Positions 23,201-33,763 of a stretch of DNA of 64,000 nt are shown here, piece after piece. The stretch's first letter is position 1. The number at the start of each line of letters is the position of its first letter. The notes below the pieces were generated by a model. That model ran no database searches. It was not told the origin of the DNA and saw only the letters and a list, made by a program, of their open reading frames with translations. The DNA is from Saksenaea vasiformis B4078 (lineage: Eukaryota; Mucoromycota; Mucoromycetes; Mucorales; Saksenaeaceae): the NCBI GenBank assembly GCA_000697055.1, contig JNDT01002381.1, positions 62,001-126,000 of the forward strand. The letters run 5' to 3'. Position numbers and translations under genes: made by a program.

Positions 23201-23764
23201 TGGTGAACCCTCGCTCGGAACACAAGGTCGTTTGACTTGTATTTTTTCTGACATGCTATCTTTCCGTGGCCGCCCTCGCTTCCGTCGTTCAGGCGCAGCT
23301 GCTTCTAGGTGTCTGGGTCGTGCTACGTGAAGAGATGACTTGCGTACACGATGTGTTGTTTGGGATTTCCGAGACACTCTCCGCTTGACGCCGTCCTCAT
23401 CGTTCACCCACTCTCCGCCACTATCCGATTCGTCAGCATCGGAAATGCTTGTGGCAGCGGTTGAAAAAGGAGATGTATGGCGAGGATTACTTGATGATGA
23501 CCGTCGATTTCGTCTGGTGGCCCAATAGTTGTCTTCTTCCTCATCGTCATCAGCACCTTCGCTACTTTCGTCGTCATCTTCTTCTTCCGCAGGACTATCT
23601 TCATCAACATATTCGTCATCTGTACCAAGCGTTTTTCCGCTATTATCGGCAGTCTCTTTTTTGGGGCAATCCTCTTCGGCAACTTCAGTTTCTGCTTCGG
23701 ACTCTGCACTAAATGTTTCTTCCTCGGGTATTCGGCTAACATTCGCTTCTGTAACCAATTCCAT
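20230..23764 (-). CDS. Ankyrin-repeat protein, Hos4-like (putative SET3-complex type)
   Basis: Two exons on the minus strand, 21442-23764 and 20230-21395, joined E-A-V-E-S-Q-E-V-N-F-H; 1162 aa. The N-terminal 200 residues are very acidic (runs of E/D) with basic nuclear-signal-like patches (KRGRPRK). A first ankyrin block covers about residues 225-480 (NHKDNAGWTPLHEAS, GDDTPLHDACSTG, KDKRHWTPLHEASFCGH, NQGSTALHSAS), and a second about 620-745 (TDNAGWTPLHEAALRGQNA, DSDTPLHDATENSH). The C-terminal 390 residues hold Thr, Pro and Ser runs and then a helical domain (FIETKLYFMRLEQVVSLI, KFAMKLQKRGM). The layout resembles the ankyrin subunit Hos4 of the fungal Set3 deacetylase complex. That assignment is inference from architecture. 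The 46-nt intron is mostly an (AC)n microsatellite. Confidence 0.75.
21396..21441 (-). repeat. (AC)n microsatellite making up most of a 46-nt intron
   Basis: The intron of the ankyrin gene begins GTAATGGG and ends CACGCTAG; its centre is an (AC)n run. It can be read through in frame for some codons before a stop, so retention would truncate the protein after the second ankyrin block. Confidence 0.8.
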
Positions 23765-25664
23765 ATTCGTCGTTGATGCTGTTCGTTGATAAATGCTCTT
23801 TTTTTTTTGAATGATAAAATGAACTTTTTAAAAAATCATTAGCCATTTTGTGTTATTTTTTTACATACACTTCTGCATCGGATGCTACCTCGTAAAAAGA
23901 AAAGAAGAAGAAGAAAAGAATGAAAAGAAGAAAATAAATCTCTTTCTTAACAGGTATAATTGGGTGGGTGGCCAAGGTATAATCCTGCGGGCAGAATAAG
24001 CACTCAATTGTATATTTTATATATAAATATAAAATAAGCCTTACTATGGAGATAGACTGCGGAGGAGCCACTGTGTGTCAAATAAAAAGAAAAAGTCCAG
24101 TGGTCAGTCGTCCTGATGTCAAGCGATGGTCATCTCATTTGCCACTTGAATGACCAATGATAGTATTAAATGAAAGAAGTATACCTTCTATTATTTAGAC
24201 TGAAAAACTGAGAAACGGAAAGAAAGACCGTTGCGAGGAAAGAAAAAGTTTGTGGGAAGGGCTCAAAACCGGACCAACATAGAAAAACTGAACTGATGTC
24301 ACAGCTTACACTTACAACTCCGCTGCACCCGTTAAAAAAAAAAGTTCTCGCTTGTGGCCAAAGGCCGAATGATCAATTGAAGTACCTTCCAGCATATTGA
24401 TGTCTGTTTGTCAACAAGATGTAATAAAAACGTCACACGGACAAAGCCCTTTTTTTTTTTACGCTATTTACGATTGTATGTTTTGTTCATTAAAATACTA
24501 AGGGGGGAACGACTTACTTTCTAGCGACATTTTGTCTGAGCGCCTAAAACGTGTACATATAAAAATATATACTATACAATGAATATACATTATCCTGGGG
24601 ACAAAATAATGAAATCCTAATGGAACAACATAAAGTTTAAACCTATTTTTTTTTTCTTTACTCATCACAAGGCAACAAAGAATTTCCATCTGGACGCTAC
24701 AGCCAACTGGGAGTTCTTTGCTGCCAGGGTCATCACCCCATAAAACTCGTCACATTTTGGGAGTCAGGACTTTTTGACTGAAATCTTCCACTTTCTTTGA
24801 TTTCAAAAAGATTAAGTGTTCCCTCTTTAGTTCGTCTACAATGGAATTTAGCACTCCACTGAACCCCTGTAATCATTGTAAACTTTAATCTGCTTTCATC
24901 ACAAGTAATACCATGTTTTGGAACCTTTTCTTTCGCTAAAAGAATTATATGTTCCTGAATGATGCTGATATCATGCTGTATGTAGATGAAACCTGAGACG
25001 AGTTTCCACAAGAGGTATCGGCTTTCTTGTGGCAATGCCCAAAATCACACAAACGTTTTCTACAAATAGCGCATGACCACAGTGTTCCCATCCAAGTGCC
25101 CTTCCCTCGAAACCAGAAGTTCGGTTACTCAAGCAATAACAGCAACAGGGACATAAGAAGACTTTGACGAAATTTTGATTGTAGTTGGCTGGAAGTGCGC
25201 ATAATACCTTCTTCGTCTTTAATAGCGAAACAAAGAACTTTCCTGTTTTCTATGACGTACATATTGCGGATATTTTCTCGTTGTGATTTCTTTGTCTTTC
25301 ACGTCTTCATCGAATACTTGTCATCTCTGCAAGCTTAAGAATACTAACTAAAGCAACGTGATAAACCTACACTCATTAAGCCATGTCATACACACAAGGT
25401 GTTCAGGTATTTCTTTTTCTCTTGCCCATGGCATCCATTTTCCTCATTCATCTCCACATTGTGCAAAATATCACCCTTGCATCTAGTGGAAAGTCCTTTT
25501 GTATGCAGAAAAAATTGCAAAGACTCTTATGTCATGTCAAAAAAGTCCAGCCAGCGCAAAAGTCCAACTCTGCCAGCACCGTGACAGCCAGAGGCGGAGT
25601 TTGATATATCAGACATCGTAAACAAAAGACAAATCCACCCCTTTTCATTTGGAAGCTATCTAGC
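23765..25664. other. 1.9-kb divergent intergenic region
   Basis: Lies between the starts of the ankyrin gene (minus) and the uL6m gene (plus), so it holds both promoters. It has a purine-rich stretch at 23896-23937 and several homopolymer runs. A minus-strand 100-codon frame at 24733-25035 has mixed composition but no recognisable domain and no convincing splice partners, so it is not called as a gene. Confidence 0.5.
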
Positions 25665-26357
25665 ATGGCCTCTTCACTGCGGTTACCGACTGCTGTTAAG
25701 CTTTTGCGGCCATTCTCCTCGAGAGCTTTCCATTCCGCCATTCCTGTTACGTCTCACATTGGAAGAAAGCCCATTTCTTATTCACAAGACATCACCATTA
25801 ACCATGACTTGACACCTATCACCAACCCTCGCATTCCGTCCGAACTGAACAACACCATGTTGACTATTACAGGTCCCCTTGGAAAGGAACAGCTCCCAAT
25901 TAAGCCGTTTGTAAAGCTGACCATGACGACACCTGAGGACGACGCCAGTGCCGAACGATTGTTGGAAGTGTCAGTTGAGGACGACACCATTAAACAGCAG
26001 CGTGCCATGTGGGGAACAACCCGTGCTTTGATCAACAACGCGATTGTTGGCGTTTCCGAAGGTTATCGTATGCATTTGCGTTTGGTCGGTGTTGGTTACA
26101 GAGGTACCTTGGAGAATAAGGACCGCACGCTATCGCTGAAGCTTGGTTTCGCGCATCCTGTTCTGATCGAGATCCCCGAAGGTGTCACATGTACACTTCC
26201 ACAACCCAATCGTGTTGTATTGCAGGGCGTCAATTTGCAACAGGTTAGCGAGCTTGCAGCCAAGATCCAACGATGGAGAAAGCCCGAACCATATAATCAA
26301 AAGGGTATCTTCATTAACGATGAAACCATCAAGAAGAAGGAAGGAAAGAAGAAATAG
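25665..26357 (+). CDS. MRPL6: Mitochondrial large-subunit ribosomal protein uL6m
   Basis: Bacterial-type L6 protein of the mitochondrial ribosome. Single exon, 230 aa, intronless, unlike most neighbours. Residues 1-30 form a Ser/Arg/Leu presequence (SLRLPTAVKLLRPFSSRAFH). The two L6 repeats follow: MLTITGPLGKEQLPI, WGTTRALINNAIVGVSEGY, LRLVGVGYRGTLENKDRTLS, LGFAHPVLIEIPEGVT, and the C-terminal VNLQQVSELAAKIQRWRKPE with PYNQKGIFINDE, close to the bacterial L6 ending EPYKGKGI. The tail is Lys-rich. Its 3' end faces that of the methyltransferase gene 92 bp away. Confidence 0.95.
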   Translation: MASSLRLPTAVKLLRPFSSRAFHSAIPVTSHIGRKPISYSQDITINHDLTPITNPRIPSELNNTMLTITGPLGKEQLPIKPFVKLTMTTPEDDASAERLLEVSVEDDTIKQQRAMWGTTRALINNAIVGVSEGYRMHLRLVGVGYRGTLENKDRTLSLKLGFAHPVLIEIPEGVTCTLPQPNRVVLQGVNLQQVSELAAKIQRWRKPEPYNQKGIFINDETIKKKEGKKK

Positions 26358-26449
26358 ACAACTTTTTTACGAGGGTCAAAAAAAATTAGATGTAAATTTC
26401 TGGAAATTCATACAAAAAGAAAAAGAAAAAGTAATGCCACACTTCTATT

Positions 26450-28079
26450 TTACTTGGATGCTACAAATACAACGTTTCTGGGAGATGTTGCCGGGTCAAA
26501 CAACGGCCACATCCAGACACCTTTGCTGGGATTGGAACTCTCGGCAACAGCTTCTTTTAGATAAAGCCAGCGATCGACGAGGATAATGCTTTCGAGCACA
26601 GGGGCTAACAAAGCTCGCAATGTCCATGCAACGATAAGCTGTTTGTCGGCTTTTCTCGACTTGAATGTTTGGTAATAATGCTCAGCATCATCAGCCGAGA
26701 TGGTATCCGGAGGAAGGTCAAGTCGTTTCAGCGCTGCGGACACGTAAGATCTGAAATCTTTCTTCTTGTTGATCCGTCCAATGACCAATGGCGAGTCAGG
26801 TGTAGCCATGTTCTTTTCCACCAGCATCCACTAAAGATAGATAGCGTTAGAAAATTTGGGGGGAAAGTATGTGGTAAGATGCATCACTGTGGTCACCTGT
26901 AACAGTGCTTTAAAGAAATGTTGTTCGAATGACTGCAAACTTTCGGCTTTTTGTTCCGCCCACCGTGATGGCGATTGACAAGCTAGTACTCGATCTGTCG
27001 TTCCCATATGATAGCCGCTGCTTTTCATCATGCGGCTTAGAGGGAAACCGGCAGAGTCACCTTCTTCAGAGAGGTAGTGATAGCAGCATCCCACATTCAC
27101 TAAACATGCGATCTGACTCTCAGCAAACAAGCGCATCGTCATGGCAGACAGATCTCCGCAGGCATGCAAACCGCAAACTAACCACTTCTCTTCTTCTGTC
27201 TCATGGTTAGCCCACTTTCTAAGCATCTGCGAGACGTTTTCAGGTGTGACCTTCTCTGTAACATGATGCAGCTTGGATGTGAGAGCCTCACTATTGCTCT
27301 TGTTGATTAACTTGGAGGCCTTCTTATCGAACTTTTGTGCACCACGTGTTTGCACCTCGGACATATCAACCGCTAACACTTTGAAATCATGTTGGAAAGC
27401 AAGTGCTCGTGACAGATAACCTTGTCCAGCGCCAAGATCCATCACCGAGGAGATGCCTCGACTCTCGGCAACTGTGCGAATAACAGCGCTCATCAGTTCC
27501 ACCTAGAATGGGTCGTCCGTATGAAAAATTTTTTTATCGGCATCACACTACACGTCTTATTACCTCGTGAATCTTTTTATCGGTCATCCCTGAAACCATG
27601 CGCTTGTCCATCGTGCTTGTATCTATATTTTTTAGTACAATTCAGTTAGAATAAACATCTGCTGACTATGTATTTTTACTTAACATGCATGAGAACTTCG
27701 TCGTGGCAACGTGAGATTTTTTATGTTTCGCAGATACTCCTTGAAGGACTCTGGCCATGTTTCCTAGAAATTCAGTTACACATGACATTCTTCATCGCAT
27801 CAGACGCACATTATAGATCTTGCTATCTTCTGCCACCAAATCAATGATGGATGAGAACCATAGGTCATCGTCATGTCCATCAAGATCGTCTGGAAGGAAT
27901 GTAGTTCGCCACTCAGGGTCCAGCTTCTCCCATTGACGACAAGTAATAAAGTCCACAACATGTATATCGATCAACCATTGATACTCCTTTACAAATGAGA
28001 CCAATGCTTGAAGGTAACTCTCAGCACCTTTGTCTGAATACAATGGAGGAAGCTGGATCTCCTCAGTTGGAATGGACAT
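26450..28079 (-). CDS. METTL25/RRNAD1-family methyltransferase
   Basis: Class I SAM-dependent methyltransferase of the METTL25/RRNAD1 group; members are linked to RNA modification, but the substrate here is unknown. Exons on the minus strand: 27810-28079, 27685-27763, 27564-27622, 26897-27502, 26450-26830; 1395 nt, 464 aa. Seen: an N-terminal helical region with WPESFKEYLRNIKNLTLPR, KRMVSGMTDKKIHEVELM (family MSxKKxHEV signature), SAM motif I VMDLGAGQGYLSRALA at about 156-171, LVCGLHACGDLSAMTMRLF, the Cys-rich VNVGCCYHYLSEE, and a C-terminal segment LRALLAPVLESIILVDRWLY. Every junction closes in frame. Head-to-tail with the GNAT gene, 111 bp downstream of its stop. Confidence 0.88.
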
Positions 28080-28190
28080 GGTGAGCCGGAGAACAGCAGA
28101 CCTTCCGACTTCCGTTTTTTTCTTTTCCCGTTTCTGTCGGTGGCGGAGATGCTCCTTTTAAATGTGTCAACGTAGCTAATTGTTTTTTTT

Positions 28191-29297
28191 TTATTCATAT
28201 TCTTTTAGTTCTTCTTCTTCCTTTTTAATCTGGTCCTCCTCAATTTCCTTTTGTCGCTTCTCTAACTCAATGCTCATCCACAGCTTCACATCGAGTTTCC
28301 ATACCGTTTTTGTTTGGAAGTAACCCAATTTCGTGTGAGAGACTTTTGTGTATCTATGTTTTTTCTCGAGAATGTCGGCCATATGCTGTTGTAATTCGTT
28401 TGTCTCTGCGTAAAGATAATCGATTTGATGTGCGTGCGCCCAAAAGGCTACTCGCTTTAACAAAGCCGTCGATAATCCATGACCTTGGTACTCTGTCTTC
28501 ACCGCAAGTCTTCGTACACTTGCTTCGTTGGGCTTGTGTGCTTCGAATAGCACCCGTTTCTCCGCCAGCTTATTACTATTACCTCGCACACTGGCGACCG
28601 CGTCATGTACCAGATCCGTAGCACCAACCAGTACCAGTCGAACAAAATCATCGATGCGAGCCAACACGTAAGCAGTCTGCTTCCACTCTGCTTCAGCGAT
28701 CTCCGGCGCATTTGCTAGTCGCGCTCTTTGTGATGCACGTACATAAGCACTTGATCGTTGATCCACAACAGGTTCAAGATGTTGATCCATTCCAATACAT
28801 GCCACTGGTTCGTCATTGATGGTAAACACCCAGAAATTACCCTTCAGCTCGTTATTTTGTCCACGGTAGTAGCTTGCTGGATCCTTAAGGTCGTTTTCCA
28901 AGCCTTCGAGGACTCGCTCCGAAACATCCCTCTTGTCAACATACCAGAATAGAGCAATTACACCGCCACAAATGCTGAAAATACAGACAACGATCTGTAA
29001 GCTAAGTAGTAGCTGACTAGGCCAGCCCAGGCTGCTCACTAGCTGTGGTACGGTTACAAGGAGCGATGCGAAAATTGCCATCCAAATGGTAACTACAACC
29101 GGCGACATGACTCGTAACCGGACACCGTATGGCACGAAGTTCAGATACGTTGACGAGAAAAGGTACTGCACGTAACGCAGGTCTTTGCTACCAAAGTACG
29201 GCCTCATGTCGAATTTGGCCCGCTTATCCCCGGTCGATGACAATGGAGCGGTGGGAGCATCGTTTGGTATAGATCGTACAGTTATATCGCCGGGCAT
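28191..29297 (-). CDS. GNAT-like N-acetyltransferase with membrane segments
   Basis: Single-exon gene, 368 aa. After a hydrophilic N-terminus there are two hydrophobic segments near residues 63-83 (SPVVVTIWMAIFASLLVTVP) and 92-117 (LLLSLQIVVCIFSICGGVIA), as in NAT8-like membrane acetyltransferases. The C-terminal half looks like a GNAT fold: FWVFTINDEPVACIGMDQH, then RRLAVKTEYQGHGLSTALL, which matches the acetyl-CoA-binding V-x-x-x-x-R/Q-G-x-G-x-A/S block with H in place of R/K, then AFWAHAHQIDYLYAET. The protein ends in a charged Glu/Lys coiled segment. The substrate cannot be told. The fold call is by motif. Confidence 0.75.
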   Translation of the reverse strand: MPGDITVRSIPNDAPTAPLSSTGDKRAKFDMRPYFGSKDLRYVQYLFSSTYLNFVPYGVRLRVMSPVVVTIWMAIFASLLVTVPQLVSSLGWPSQLLLSLQIVVCIFSICGGVIALFWYVDKRDVSERVLEGLENDLKDPASYYRGQNNELKGNFWVFTINDEPVACIGMDQHLEPVVDQRSSAYVRASQRARLANAPEIAEAEWKQTAYVLARIDDFVRLVLVGATDLVHDAVASVRGNSNKLAEKRVLFEAHKPNEASVRRLAVKTEYQGHGLSTALLKRVAFWAHAHQIDYLYAETNELQQHMADILEKKHRYTKVSHTKLGYFQTKTVWKLDVKLWMSIELEKRQKEIEEDQIKKEEEELKEYE

Positions 29298-29775
29298 CGA
29301 GAGAGAACTAGGTCAAAAGGAGAGAAAAGAAAAAGTGTACAAAACAGTAAAATGATTGGAGCGACAAGCCATGCGGGACATCAATAGGACGTATACCACC
29401 ACGTGCAGCATTTCATTGGCATGAATTGTTCCGCCTGAACTACACCCATCGCCCCACGTTGATCCACTTGGGAACGCAACAATACGCGTTAATGGCAGCA
29501 GCTATCACAGACGTCAATTCAATAAAATTACATCTTTTGCATTATAGAAACGAATAGGAAAAAACATGTTCCCATTGCACATCACCTTTGGTGCCCTGTA
29601 AAACGCACTTGTATTTCGTATGTTTGTGCAAAAAAGTTACATTGCTCGTTTTTCTTTAATGAACCACGCCGACAGATACCATCCGTGTTGCTCACTGCCC
29701 ATAGATGAGAAAAATGCATTTTTATGAAGTCATCCTCTCTTCCTCGCCCAACTTTTTCTTTTCTAGTGTAATAAT
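29298..29775. other. Intergenic region, nothing recognised
   Basis: 478 bp between the start of the GNAT-like gene and the 3' end of the riboflavin kinase gene, so it should hold the GNAT promoter. No motif, repeat or RNA gene was recognised. Confidence 0.5.
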
Positions 29776-30447
29776 CTATTGATTGGTGCCAAATAACTCA
29801 TGGTGTCGGAGATCATCGTAAGCCTTGCGTTTCAAGGATTGTTTTGCTGCCTCCACATCTGTTCGGATATCACGAATTAACGCATCTAGAAGTCGTTTTT
29901 TTGTCAGAAAATAGCGCTCATCGCGACAACCTGATTCTTTACCAAGAGACGGGTAGTTCTGCTCGGGGCGGACATAGCCCAAAACAATAACGCGGATTGC
30001 GACACCGTAGAAATCTTCTGGAAACTCATGGATAATATGTACCTCCTTTTTTTTCAATCGCGTATCAATGACTCAATTTCATTCAACAAGAACACGACTT
30101 ACCGCAGAACGCTTTTCATTATTATAGTAGGGATTCCAGCCAAGGCTCATGACCATCGGGTATACTTGCGAGTTAAGTGGTCCGATCTGTGCCCAGCCGT
30201 AGTAAACACCAGTATCAAAGTCGGAAGCCATAGTTTCAAGTGCTTCTTCACTTAAGTTGGCTGCCATCCTTTGTTACAACCTGTTGAAACGCCTCGTCGT
30301 AGCTTTTTTACCTGTGGGAATGCCTAGTTCTTTCGACCCACGCCCGTAACCTTTAACCACGGTTCCGGAAATGGTATATGGGTAGGGCTGTTGGGGTGCT
30401 TCAGGACCAACAATGAGAGGACGATCAGGATTAATATTTTGGTTCAT
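29776..30447 (-). CDS. FMN1: Riboflavin kinase
   Basis: ATP:riboflavin 5'-phosphotransferase, making FMN. Exons on the minus strand: 30312-30447, 30103-30260, 29776-30045; 564 nt, 187 aa. Seen: an N-terminal [20 protein letters not shown], then [18 protein letters not shown] (the G-x-PTAN motif for nucleotide and Mg binding), [29 protein letters not shown] (with the catalytic Glu after the S-x-E pattern), and [20 protein letters not shown]. The C-terminus is a helix with [19 protein letters not shown]. Length and motif order match the eukaryotic monofunctional enzyme. The ATG at 30447 follows GCTCC and opens the family N-terminus. Confidence 0.94.
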
Positions 30448-30964
30448 GGAGCGGTATGGGTCGTAGGGCTGTGTCAGCTACTCGTCTTTTTAAAGAAAAA
30501 GCTCGGACCTTCGTCACTGTCACGTGCGCGATTGGGTGAGATTTTTTCGCGTAAAACCTGGAGACATGGCTTAAGCTTACAAGCAACTAAAACAAGGCTC
30601 ATATATACAGCACCATTCTTATGAATTCCAATTTACCATTATCTTTTTAAATGCTTGAACACAGTCTTAATGTAAAGACACAGATTCGACTACCTAAATT
30701 CCTCATTAGTAATACTGCCATAATTGGTAAATCGGGTTTTGTAAGCAAGAGCAAACGCCGATCAACGATAACAAATCGGCTGAGCAATGATTCAATAAGC
30801 AGTGACAGAGATGTCAGTATAAACACAACTTGAAGGCAGATGATTAAAAATACCAGATTCTTTCTTCCTTTCTTCCTTTTTTTTTTCCATCAACGAGTTC
30901 GCAGCTTCACAAAACTCACTTGATCAGTTAACTACTGCCAGCTATTTGTCACGGTTACAGACAT

Positions 30965-31511
30965 GAGAATTTCGTCTGGCACTCCCCCTCGGGCACTCCT
31001 CCTCAAATACTCTAGCTGTCGTCTTTAATGATCAAGTGTATTGTAACTCTGTCAGTTAGTTAAGCGCAGTGTACAGAGAAACCCTGTTTCTATCCACCTT
31101 TAACTCACAATAACCGAGAGCCTCAAAGGATTCCTACCTGTCTGTATCATCGCACACTCATCAAATAGCCCACTAGCAATCGCTGCAACGTCAATAGATA
31201 AACTAGGTGCATGGAGAGTCAGGGTACATGGCTATGAGAGTATTTGATATTGTGAGCGCCAGAGAGATATAAGCGTTTGAACTACTGGAAGCTCAAGAGA
31301 GCATATAAGGAATTAGAAAGCCGTAACACCAATGATCCAAAACTGTTGAAGAAGTATGATAATATCAGCTCTTGATAAATGTATTCAAAATGAGGATGTA
31401 TTCATCTTCAATAGCTCGGTTTTAGGGCCTTCTAGTTGAATAAACATTGTTGCAGCGGCAACTAAAATATTTGAGAAGGAGTGCCCGAGGGGAGAGCCCG
31501 ACGAAATTCTC
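30965..31511. mobile_element. Non-autonomous MULE-like TIR element with 9-bp target duplication
   Basis: The two ends are inverted copies of a sequence of about 58 bp starting GAGAATTTCGTC (left 30965-31022, right about 31453-31511) that share CTCGGGCACTCCT and CTCAAATA; they differ by about eight substitutions and one indel. The element is flanked by perfect direct 9-bp repeats TACAGACAT at 30956-30964 and 31512-31520. The 547-bp interior has no transposase frame. A 9-bp duplication plus long inverted ends is typical of Mutator-like elements; that class assignment is inference. Confidence 0.85.
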
Positions 31512-31596
31512 TACAGACATTGGAAATACTGAGAGTCGATAGTATTTGGTGTTGAAATGAACATGGAAGTAGAACTGTTACATAGCCTAAAGTAGA

Positions 31597-31926
31597 ATGG
31601 GGAACGGTATAATTTTCGCTGGTGACGAGGAGATTGAGGTTCTCGTACTGGAGACTTCAAGAGCGTTTGGTCATATAGATAAGCCAAGATGGGCTTACGA
31701 CCATATCAAGGGTGTTTTTGCGCTGCTTTCAATGTTCCGTGTTATCGCAAAAAAGTACCACCATGCGACGGTAGATCTCTTTTATAATTTACGTCTCTGC
31801 CCATTCCGTGCAAGAGGTAGGTGCTCTTTTATCCATTGGCTTTGTAAAGTGGGTTATTTACGTTTGGATTCCATAGGGAATTCCATGTCGCCAGCATTTG
31901 CTCCCTTCATCGAACAATCTTTTTAG
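31597..31926 (+). pseudogene. Probable remnant of an uncharacterised protein gene
   Basis: A 109-codon open frame with coding-like composition (EVLVLETSRAFGHIDK, WAYDHIKGVFALLSMFRVIA). It lies 76 bp beyond the right target duplication of the inverted-repeat element. No upstream exon, splice site or domain is evident, and the last third looks out of frame. It resembles, from memory only, repeated uncharacterised proteins of Mucorales genomes. Confidence 0.3.
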
Positions 31927-32045
31927 CCTCGTTGACACTTGCATAGTCAAGAAAGATGTGTGGGTTTATGGGCTTGAAGTCGGGGGAACTTGGTCCAATG
32001 GAGACTTGGGCAGTATTATTACTGAACTGCCCGCTGGGCGTCACT

Positions 32046-32298
32046 AGGGCGTATGTTCAGAAGTTTTGTAGATATGAAATTGTTTTCTAAATCGAAAGAT
32101 GACGAATAAATACGCAACGTCTGAGCGGCCCGCCGATGTTTTAAGAAGTATGATTGATTGAAATGATCGCCACTGTACGATAGCACAAACGTTTCTAAAG
32201 AGGACGCACTCATTTTATTTAGAAGGGTTCATTTGAAAGGGATGACGTGTGATGTGCGAACACTAAACTTTCGGACGTTCCGATGAGACATGACCATC
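32046..32298 (-). repeat. Dispersed repeat copy B (paralogue of 5273-5537)
   Basis: Second copy of the repeat. The minus-strand ATG at about 32213 opens the same 54-codon frame (SLETFVLSYSGDHFNQSYF), with six amino-acid differences from copy A. The upstream 50 bp before the ATG are identical in both. Sequence beyond both ends is unrelated to that around copy A. Confidence 0.7.
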
Positions 32299-33600
32299 CC
32301 CCTAGCAAATTCGATACCCGTGTTCCAATTTTCAGTTTTGCTGAACTGTCTTCATTGCTTACGATAATCCTGAGCGATTTATAGAGGGTTTCGATCGAAG
32401 GGAGGGGTAAGGAGGACTGGGAATTCGATAAGTTGCCTGGGTACCACTCACTCACAGTGTGCATCAGTGGTATTCTGACGGCCGTACACCTCCGCACAGT
32501 TGATTAAAAGTGCCTTGTTTCCTTCAGACAATATAGCACCACTAAAACATCCTGGAAGTGACATAACTCATTTGTGGAAAGAGCTGCCAATCTTCATTCA
32601 GGAACTCTGATATGTTGTTGTCCATCTCCTTGTAAGTGCGATCTCGAAGTATATTTTTCAGCGGACCGTGCATACGAATGTAATGGAAAATGCTACTGTG
32701 TTTGACTCGGAGATCTGTGGCCGATCCTGAAGTCTTTGGAATGATTTTTGGGCACTTTGAACTCTACTTGTGGTTGATCTACCAAGGTTCTTGACATCAT
32801 TTCATGACCAGCTAGCATATTATACTCGATGTTTGTTTGCGCATCAACTATAGAGATGGGTTCCCATCTTCGGCAACAAGCCAAAAGCAACTTCTGCTCT
32901 TGATCAATTTCCTCTAAGTGCATGGCATCGGAAGGTGCTAGGACAGCTATGTCATGATCATTTTGGGGAAAAGGACGATCTTCGAGAGAATGTGATAAAT
33001 ACTCCGCAGTTGTCTTCATGGCGATTTTCATCACTTTACGTTTCGGTACCAGCTCAGATTTGGGAGTATCTCATTGGATGTCCCTATAATAGTGTAACCA
33101 CTGGATTTACCACATGAATTACTGTTTCGACTGGCTCAACCGAAGCAGGTCATTCAATACAGTACTCAAATCAAGGATCTTTGGGTCAGTACGAATAAAT
33201 TAGTTTTGTTGGCTTAGTGTTCTCGCCTGTCGTGCTTTCCTCACACTTGTATAGGGTAGAACTGAAGCATATAACTTTATCAACTATATAACCGTTTCAA
33301 GCAGAATTACAAGTCTCGCCCACTGTACGTATTTGGCTGACTTCATTATGGTCTATGAGAGATGTCTTGCTTGAATTGCTTGAATTCCTTTCTTGCCTTT
33401 TACGATATATGTAATATTTGTCGTGCAGTCTTTGTACAAGTTCTACAGTGTGGTATACCATGATGAGGACCAGGAAACTTCGATTAGTTGCTGTGCCTGT
33501 TGAGTTAATATGATAGAAGGGAACTTAAAGTTATAGATAGGCATATAGCCTGTCATGAACAACAGCTCGATATATAGTGCGGAATGGTTCTTCTCCTTTT

Positions 33601-33663
33601 TTACCGTACTGCGGTAAGGGCGACTTCCGCTGGCACCGGATAAATCCCGGGCAGGCCCGGTGC
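33601..33663. promoter_or_regulatory. Two adjacent inverted repeats upstream of the NASP gene
   Basis: TTACCG (33601-33606) faces CGGTAA (33612-33617) across 5 bases. GCACCGG (33633-33639) faces CCGGTGC (33657-33663), with CCCGGG in between. They could be binding sites or a hairpin in the leader. Function unknown. Confidence 0.4.
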
Positions 33664-33763
33664 AAATCACATGAATTCGCTCGTTACGTTTACTTGCGCG
33701 AGGTCTTTACTTTACCGCGCCGGCGAAACCTAAAAAGCGAAAACGAAAAAAAAGGTTTTCCTC

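Larger units (their letters stand above)
30448..33763. other. Gene-poor region with transposon relics
   Basis: Contains the 547-bp inverted-repeat element (30965-31511), a remnant open frame (31597-31926), repeat copy B (32046-32298) and a minus-strand 113-codon frame at 32693-33034 without a recognised domain. An inverted-repeat cluster lies at 33601-33663, just upstream of the NASP gene. Confidence 0.6.

Noticed and set aside
24733..25035. 100-codon minus-strand frame in the intergenic region before uL6m
   Set aside because: No domain, no partner exons; could be a relic but evidence is too thin to call a gene.
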